Positions 5,670 to 8,321 of a stretch of DNA of 8,321 nucleotides are shown one piece after another. The stretch lies in assembly GCA_025358395.1 (NCBI GenBank), contig JANYJT010000084.1:1-8321 (forward strand), read 5' to 3'. Position numbers and translations under genes: made by a program. The stretch is from Bacteroidia bacterium. Its GTDB lineage: Bacteria > Bacteroidota > Bacteroidia > Bacteroidales > Prolixibacteraceae. The notes beneath the pieces are model-generated. The model had not been told where the DNA came from. It ran no database searches and worked only from the letters and a program-made list of their open reading frames with translations. How positions within the stretch are numbered: position 1 is the first letter of the stretch; the number at the start of each line of letters is the position of its first letter.

Positions 5670-6440
5670 TCATAACCTTTGTATTGACATGCCACCGTCA
5701 ACCATCACGACCTGCCCGGAAGAGTATGGCATACTTCCGGTCGCCATAGCTGCCGCGACCTTGCCAACATCCGAGGGCAAACCCCACCTGGCCTGAATGG
5801 CGAGTCCATCCTGAAAGAGAAGATCGTATTTTTTTTGTACCCCTGAAGTCATATCAGTACGAATCACACCAGGCTGAATTTCATATACCGGAATATCGAA
5901 TTCGCCCAGACGGGTGGCCCACAATTTGGTCGCCATAGCAATTCCGGCTTTTGAGATGCAGTATTCGCCACGGTTCACTGAGGCAAATGAAGCAGAGACA
6001 GATGAGACATTGATAATGCAGAAGAATTCGTCCGGTAATTGCTTCTTGATTTCGATCATTCGGTTGGCCACTGATTGCGTGAGGAAATAGGGACCTTGAA
6101 GATTTACATGGAGTACTTCCACAAAGCTCTCCTCTGTAGCATCCAGAATGTCACGTCTTTCGGATGGCGCAATGCCGGCATTGTTGACCAGAACAGTAAT
6201 TTTCCCGAACCGCTTAATCACAGCATCTACCAAATGGCGTCTTTCGTCATTAACCGAAACATCGCTCCTAAAATAAGCAACTTCAGAGCCTAAACCAGCC
6301 AAATCCTCAAGAACAGCTGCCACAGAGGCTTCCTCACGCTTTCCACTCAATGCTAAATTAAATCCGGCTTTTGCCATTTCAGTGGCAATTCCCAATCCGA
6401 TGCCGCGAGTTCCACCCGTGATTAAAGCAACCTTTTTCAT
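5670..6440 (-). CDS. Short-chain dehydrogenase/reductase, 3-ketoacyl-ACP reductase-like
   Basis: A 256-residue classical SDR, the usual length. It shows the NAD(P)-binding motif TGGTRGIG (8-15), the NNAG motif (86-89), Asn113, the catalytic Ser147 in VSSVS and the YxxxK pair Tyr160/Lys164, with the correct 13-residue step from Ser to Tyr. The PGVIRTDM stretch (190-197) and the C-terminal VVMVDGG (244-250) are typical. Such proteins are often named FabG-like, but the neighbours (Gfo/Idh/MocA and TIM-barrel genes, all on one strand) suggest oxidation of a sugar, sugar acid or polyol rather than fatty acid synthesis. The ATG at 6440 opens with MKKVALITGG, a natural start. A REP-like hairpin follows directly after the TGA stop. 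Substrate is unknown. Confidence 0.9.
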   Translation of the reverse strand: MKKVALITGGTRGIGLGIATEMAKAGFNLALSGKREEASVAAVLEDLAGLGSEVAYFRSDVSVNDERRHLVDAVIKRFGKITVLVNNAGIAPSERRDILDATEESFVEVLHVNLQGPYFLTQSVANRMIEIKKQLPDEFFCIINVSSVSASFASVNRGEYCISKAGIAMATKLWATRLGEFDIPVYEIQPGVIRTDMTSGVQKKYDLLFQDGLAIQARWGLPSDVGKVAAAMATGSMPYSSGQVVMVDGGMSIQRL

Positions 6441-6477
6441 TTTCGATTGTGAATTTATATTGTTCGATACCCCCTTG

Positions 6478-6591
6478 CCACAGATTAAAATAGATTAACC
6501 ACTTTCCTACCACAGATTACACAAATTTCAGGAATTAAAACGCAAATTAGCCCCATTCCCTACCACAGATTACACAAATTTTCACAGATTA
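6478..6591. repeat. CCACAGATTA direct repeats
   Basis: The spacer between the SDR and Gfo/Idh genes carries CCACAGATTA at 6478-6487, 6510-6519 and 6563-6572, plus a shorter CACAGATTA at 6583-6591. Two of these sit in a perfect 23-bp direct repeat (6506-6528 and 6559-6581) beginning CCTACCACAG and ending CACAAATTT, 53 bp apart. A degenerate TAGATTAACCAC lies at 6491-6502. No coding potential is seen. Similar CACAGATTA-rich strings occur between genes of Bacteroidota genomes, from recollection. Confidence 0.8.
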
Positions 6592-6604
6592 AATGAGATA
6601 TTGT

Positions 6605-6766
6605 CTTCTCCGTTTCATTGTTTCCCTGTTTCACGTTTCTTGTTTCTTCTTCCCTCTTCAACCACTCGCTCAGTCTCCTGGCCCCGGTCCTTCTTCTCCG
6701 TTTCCCCGTTTCAATCTTCTTTTTTTAACCACTCGCCAAGTCTCCTGGTCTCCAAGTCCCCCAGTC
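6605..6766. repeat. Pyrimidine-rich compound repeat: GTTTC units, AACCACTCGC link, 8-mer GTC units
   Basis: Two copies of a two-part unit stand in tandem. Copy 1 has CTTCTCCGTTTC (6605-6616) with GTTTC at 6612, 6620, 6628, 6635 and 6642 (steps 8, 8, 7, 7), then AACCACTCGC (6660-6669) and AGTCTCCTGG. Copy 2 has CTTCTCCGTTTC (6693-6704) with GTTTC at 6700 and 6708, then AACCACTCGC (6727-6736). It ends in four 8-mers closing with GTC: GCCAAGTC, TCCTGGTC, TCCAAGTC and CCCCAGTC (6735-6766). The plus strand is almost all pyrimidine in places. Plus-strand open frames across it are serine/proline-rich low-complexity and do not look like genes. Function is unknown. Confidence 0.8.
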
Positions 6767-6800
6767 CTCTACCAGCGTGCTTTCAAAATCCGGAGTTCAA

Positions 6801-7964
6801 TCACACTCCCAGAGCGGGCACCTCTACCCACTGCCGCTTCGCCCAACTCTCCAATCCCTTTTCAGCCAATTGTACTCCCTTGGCTCCTTCAAGTAATGTC
6901 CAGCGGAAAGGCTCATTTTTCACCACATGTTTGAGGAACAGTTCCCATTCAACCTTGAATGCATTTCCATGAACCTCTTGTTCCGGTACTTTGGACCATC
7001 CTTCGAAGAAATTAATCGGGCTGGGGATGTCCGGATTCCAGACCGGCTTAGGTGTATTTCCGTAATGCTGCGTCCAGCAGTCCCTAAGGCCGGCAACTGC
7101 AGAGCCTTTGGTGCCATCAACCTGGAGCGTTAACAAGTCATCGCGCCTTACTCTGGTAACCCAGGATGAGTTGAAATGTGCGATGATACCGCCTTCCAGC
7201 TCAAAGGTGGCGTAAGCAGCATCGTCGGCTGTACATTTGTATACTTTCCCCTGCTCATCGACTCTTTCCGGAATATGCGTCGCGCCCAGACAGAAAACTC
7301 CCTTCACATTTCCGAAGAGGTTATCAAGCACATAGCGCCAGTGGCACAACATGTCGATGATGATACCTCCGTCATCTTCCTTTCGGTAGTTCCAACTTGG
7401 ACGCTGGGCCGGCACATTGAATCCCTCGAAGACCCAGTATCCGAACTCGCCCCTCACTGACAGTATCTTTCCAAAGAAATCATTTTCCATCAGCCTTTTG
7501 AGTTTGATCATTCCGGGCAAAAACAATTTGTCCTGAACTACTCCATGCTTGACTCCGGATTCTTCGCATACCTCGTACAATTCAAGTGCCGTTGCCGTGT
7601 CAACAGCCACAGGTTTTTCGCAATAAACATGCTTGCCGGCCCTGGCAGCCATTTTGACAGCCTCAGCTCTGCGCCCGGTGGTTTGTGCATCAAAATAGAT
7701 CTGGTAGGTTGGATCATTCATCACTTCATCCAGATTTGTGGTCCATTTTTCAACACCGGAAAGCTGAGAAAGCTTCCTTAGTTTGACCTCATCACGACCC
7801 ACCAGAACAGGATCCGGCATGATAAATTCGGCAGGACCGCATTGCACGCCTCCTTGTTTGATGATTTCTACGATCGATCGCATCAGGTGCTGGTTGGTTC
7901 CCATGCGGCCGGTTACACCGTTCATGATGATTCCGACTTTGTGGATAGTGGTATTTTCCTTCAT
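6801..7964 (-). CDS. Gfo/Idh/MocA family oxidoreductase
   Basis: A 387-residue NAD(P)-dependent oxidoreductase of the Gfo/Idh/MocA superfamily. The N-terminal Rossmann fold (about 8-140) opens with KVGIIMNGVTGRMG (9-22), a glycine loop closer to dihydrodipicolinate reductase than to the usual GxGxxG. The YCEKPVA motif (114-120) gives the catalytic-type Lys117. The C-terminal alpha/beta domain contains DDGGIIIDMLCHWRYVLD (197-214), whose Asp204 and His208 match the family's GGxxxDxxxH active-site pattern. Members oxidise sugars, inositols or related compounds, so with the SDR and TIM-barrel neighbours a catabolic sugar step is likely. The ATG at 7964 starts MKENTTIHKVGI, a normal length. The gene is flanked on both sides by short tandem repeats. 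Substrate is unknown. Confidence 0.9.
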   Translation of the reverse strand: MKENTTIHKVGIIMNGVTGRMGTNQHLMRSIVEIIKQGGVQCGPAEFIMPDPVLVGRDEVKLRKLSQLSGVEKWTTNLDEVMNDPTYQIYFDAQTTGRRAEAVKMAARAGKHVYCEKPVAVDTATALELYEVCEESGVKHGVVQDKLFLPGMIKLKRLMENDFFGKILSVRGEFGYWVFEGFNVPAQRPSWNYRKEDDGGIIIDMLCHWRYVLDNLFGNVKGVFCLGATHIPERVDEQGKVYKCTADDAAYATFELEGGIIAHFNSSWVTRVRRDDLLTLQVDGTKGSAVAGLRDCWTQHYGNTPKPVWNPDIPSPINFFEGWSKVPEQEVHGNAFKVEWELFLKHVVKNEPFRWTLLEGAKGVQLAEKGLESWAKRQWVEVPALGV

Positions 7965-8076
7965 AAGTACTTCAGTTCTTCAATAAATAATGTCTAACAA
8001 TATAGTAAATTAACCCTTTAAATAATTTTCGACTTGGGACTGCCTCGTCCTGATTTTTGTTTACTATCCACCCATC
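7965..8076. other. Spacer upstream of the Gfo/Idh/MocA gene
   Basis: An AT-rich spacer with no gene. A possible minus-strand -7-like TATATTG lies at 8004-7998 but no convincing -33 element is found 19-21 nt upstream, so a promoter here is only a weak possibility. No clear ribosome-binding site precedes the ATG. The pyrimidine-rich part near 8040-8076 leads into the 9-mer repeats. Confidence 0.4.
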
Positions 8077-8121
8077 GTCCCAGTCGTCCCAGTCCTCCTT
8101 GTCCTACAGGTCCTACAGGTC
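8077..8121. repeat. 9-mer tandem repeat ending in GTC
   Basis: Five consecutive 9-mers in register: GTCCCAGTC twice (8077-8094), CTCCTTGTC (8095-8103) and CTACAGGTC twice (8104-8121). Each ends in GTC. On the minus strand each unit begins GAC. The array starts 5 nt after the stop of the TIM-barrel gene and lies between it and the Gfo/Idh gene. It resembles the 8-mer GTC units at 6735-6766 but has a period of 9. Confidence 0.85.
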
Positions 8122-8126
8122 TTTCT

Positions 8127-8321
8127 TCAACTCTTCGTCAAATACGCCTCCTTAATCTTTTCGAGATACTCAAACTGATTCATGGCCCAGTATTTGTCCG
8201 AAAAGATCTCCACCTCGTTGTATCCCCTGAATCCTGCCTCTTCGACCCACGACCTGATCTCGGGGACATTGATGCACCCATCTCCCATCAATCCGCGGTC
8301 GTTCAAAAAATCTGTCGTCGG
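8127..8321 (-). CDS. Sugar phosphate isomerase/epimerase-type TIM-barrel protein, C-terminal end
   Basis: An open frame of 64 codons runs in from the window edge and stops at TGA (8129-8127). It has no start within the window. The translation includes [19 protein letters not shown], then [19 protein letters not shown] and [20 protein letters not shown]. The pattern GDGxINxPEIRxWVExAGFxGxxEVEIFS is typical of the last barrel strands and helix of xylose isomerase-like TIM-barrel proteins (AP endonuclease family 2 fold), including hydroxypyruvate isomerase-like and sugar-phosphate epimerase-like proteins. The Glu in EVEIF probably matches a metal ligand of this fold. It is the first visible gene of a same-strand catabolic cluster with the Gfo/Idh/MocA and SDR genes. 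The exact reaction cannot be told from this fragment. Confidence 0.83.
   Translation of the reverse strand, partial: PTTDFLNDRGLMGDGCINVPEIRSWVEEAGFRGYNEVEIFSDKYWAMNQFEYLEKIKEAYLTKS

Noticed and set aside
6506..6581. Possible CRISPR array from the 23-bp direct repeats
   Set aside because: Only two full copies, a spacer of 30 bp, irregular partial copies beside them, no leader and no cas genes in the window.
6593..6972. Two overlapping plus-strand open frames of 113 and 123 codons
   Set aside because: Both are serine/proline/phenylalanine-rich products of the pyrimidine repeats and then run antisense through the end of the Gfo/Idh/MocA gene. No recognisable domain or ribosome-binding site is seen.
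7176..7460. A 94-codon plus-strand open frame inside the Gfo/Idh/MocA gene
   Set aside because: It lies antisense to a well-conserved gene, with no domain signal of its own; a shadow frame.

Overview
The window looks like a chromosomal piece of a Bacteroidota genome, probably Bacteroidales or a relative. The signs are an M56/BlaR1 peptidase fused to SusC-like plug and TonB domains with its BlaI repressor, promoter elements of the Bacteroidota form TAnnTTTG, weak A-rich ribosome-binding regions, and AT-rich spacers carrying short palindromes and simple repeats. All convincing genes lie on the minus strand, so transcription runs from high to low coordinates. The phylum call is inference from these features; no rRNA or marker gene is present.

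Right end to 5670 (upstream part): a probable sugar or polyol catabolic cluster. It contains the C-terminal end of a sugar phosphate isomerase/epimerase-type TIM-barrel protein (8127-8321, cut by the window edge), a Gfo/Idh/MocA oxidoreductase (6801-7964) and a short-chain dehydrogenase (5670-6440). The two gaps between these genes hold unusual pyrimidine-rich short tandem repeats: 9-mers at 8077-8121, and 8-mers plus GTTTC units at 6605-6766. The second gap also carries a dispersed CCACAGATTA-type repeat (6478-6591). A pair of REP-like hairpins in opposite orientation (5565-5668) follows the SDR gene.

Middle (2889-5540): a blaI-blaR1 style two-gene operon. A BlaI/MecI repressor is followed after 4 nt by a 709-residue M56 peptidase. 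Instead of a penicillin-binding sensor, the peptidase carries a carboxypeptidase-regulatory-like domain, a nine-proline linker, a TonB-receptor plug-like segment and two TonB C-terminal domains. The promoter has a palindrome inside its spacer and a second related palindrome upstream. A strong intrinsic terminator ends the operon.

Left part (1-2862): first comes the wreck of a uroporphyrinogen-decarboxylase-family gene, an N-terminus fused out of frame to a C-terminus by a large internal deletion. It is followed by a 4,5-DOPA extradiol dioxygenase-like (YgiD) gene with an apparent TTG start. A YefM-YoeB toxin-antitoxin pair comes next, with three TGTAC(A/G) operator boxes spaced exactly 12 bp apart over the promoter. 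The YoeB stop lies 5 nt before a YbjJ-like MFS transporter gene, which may be read from the toxin-antitoxin promoter.
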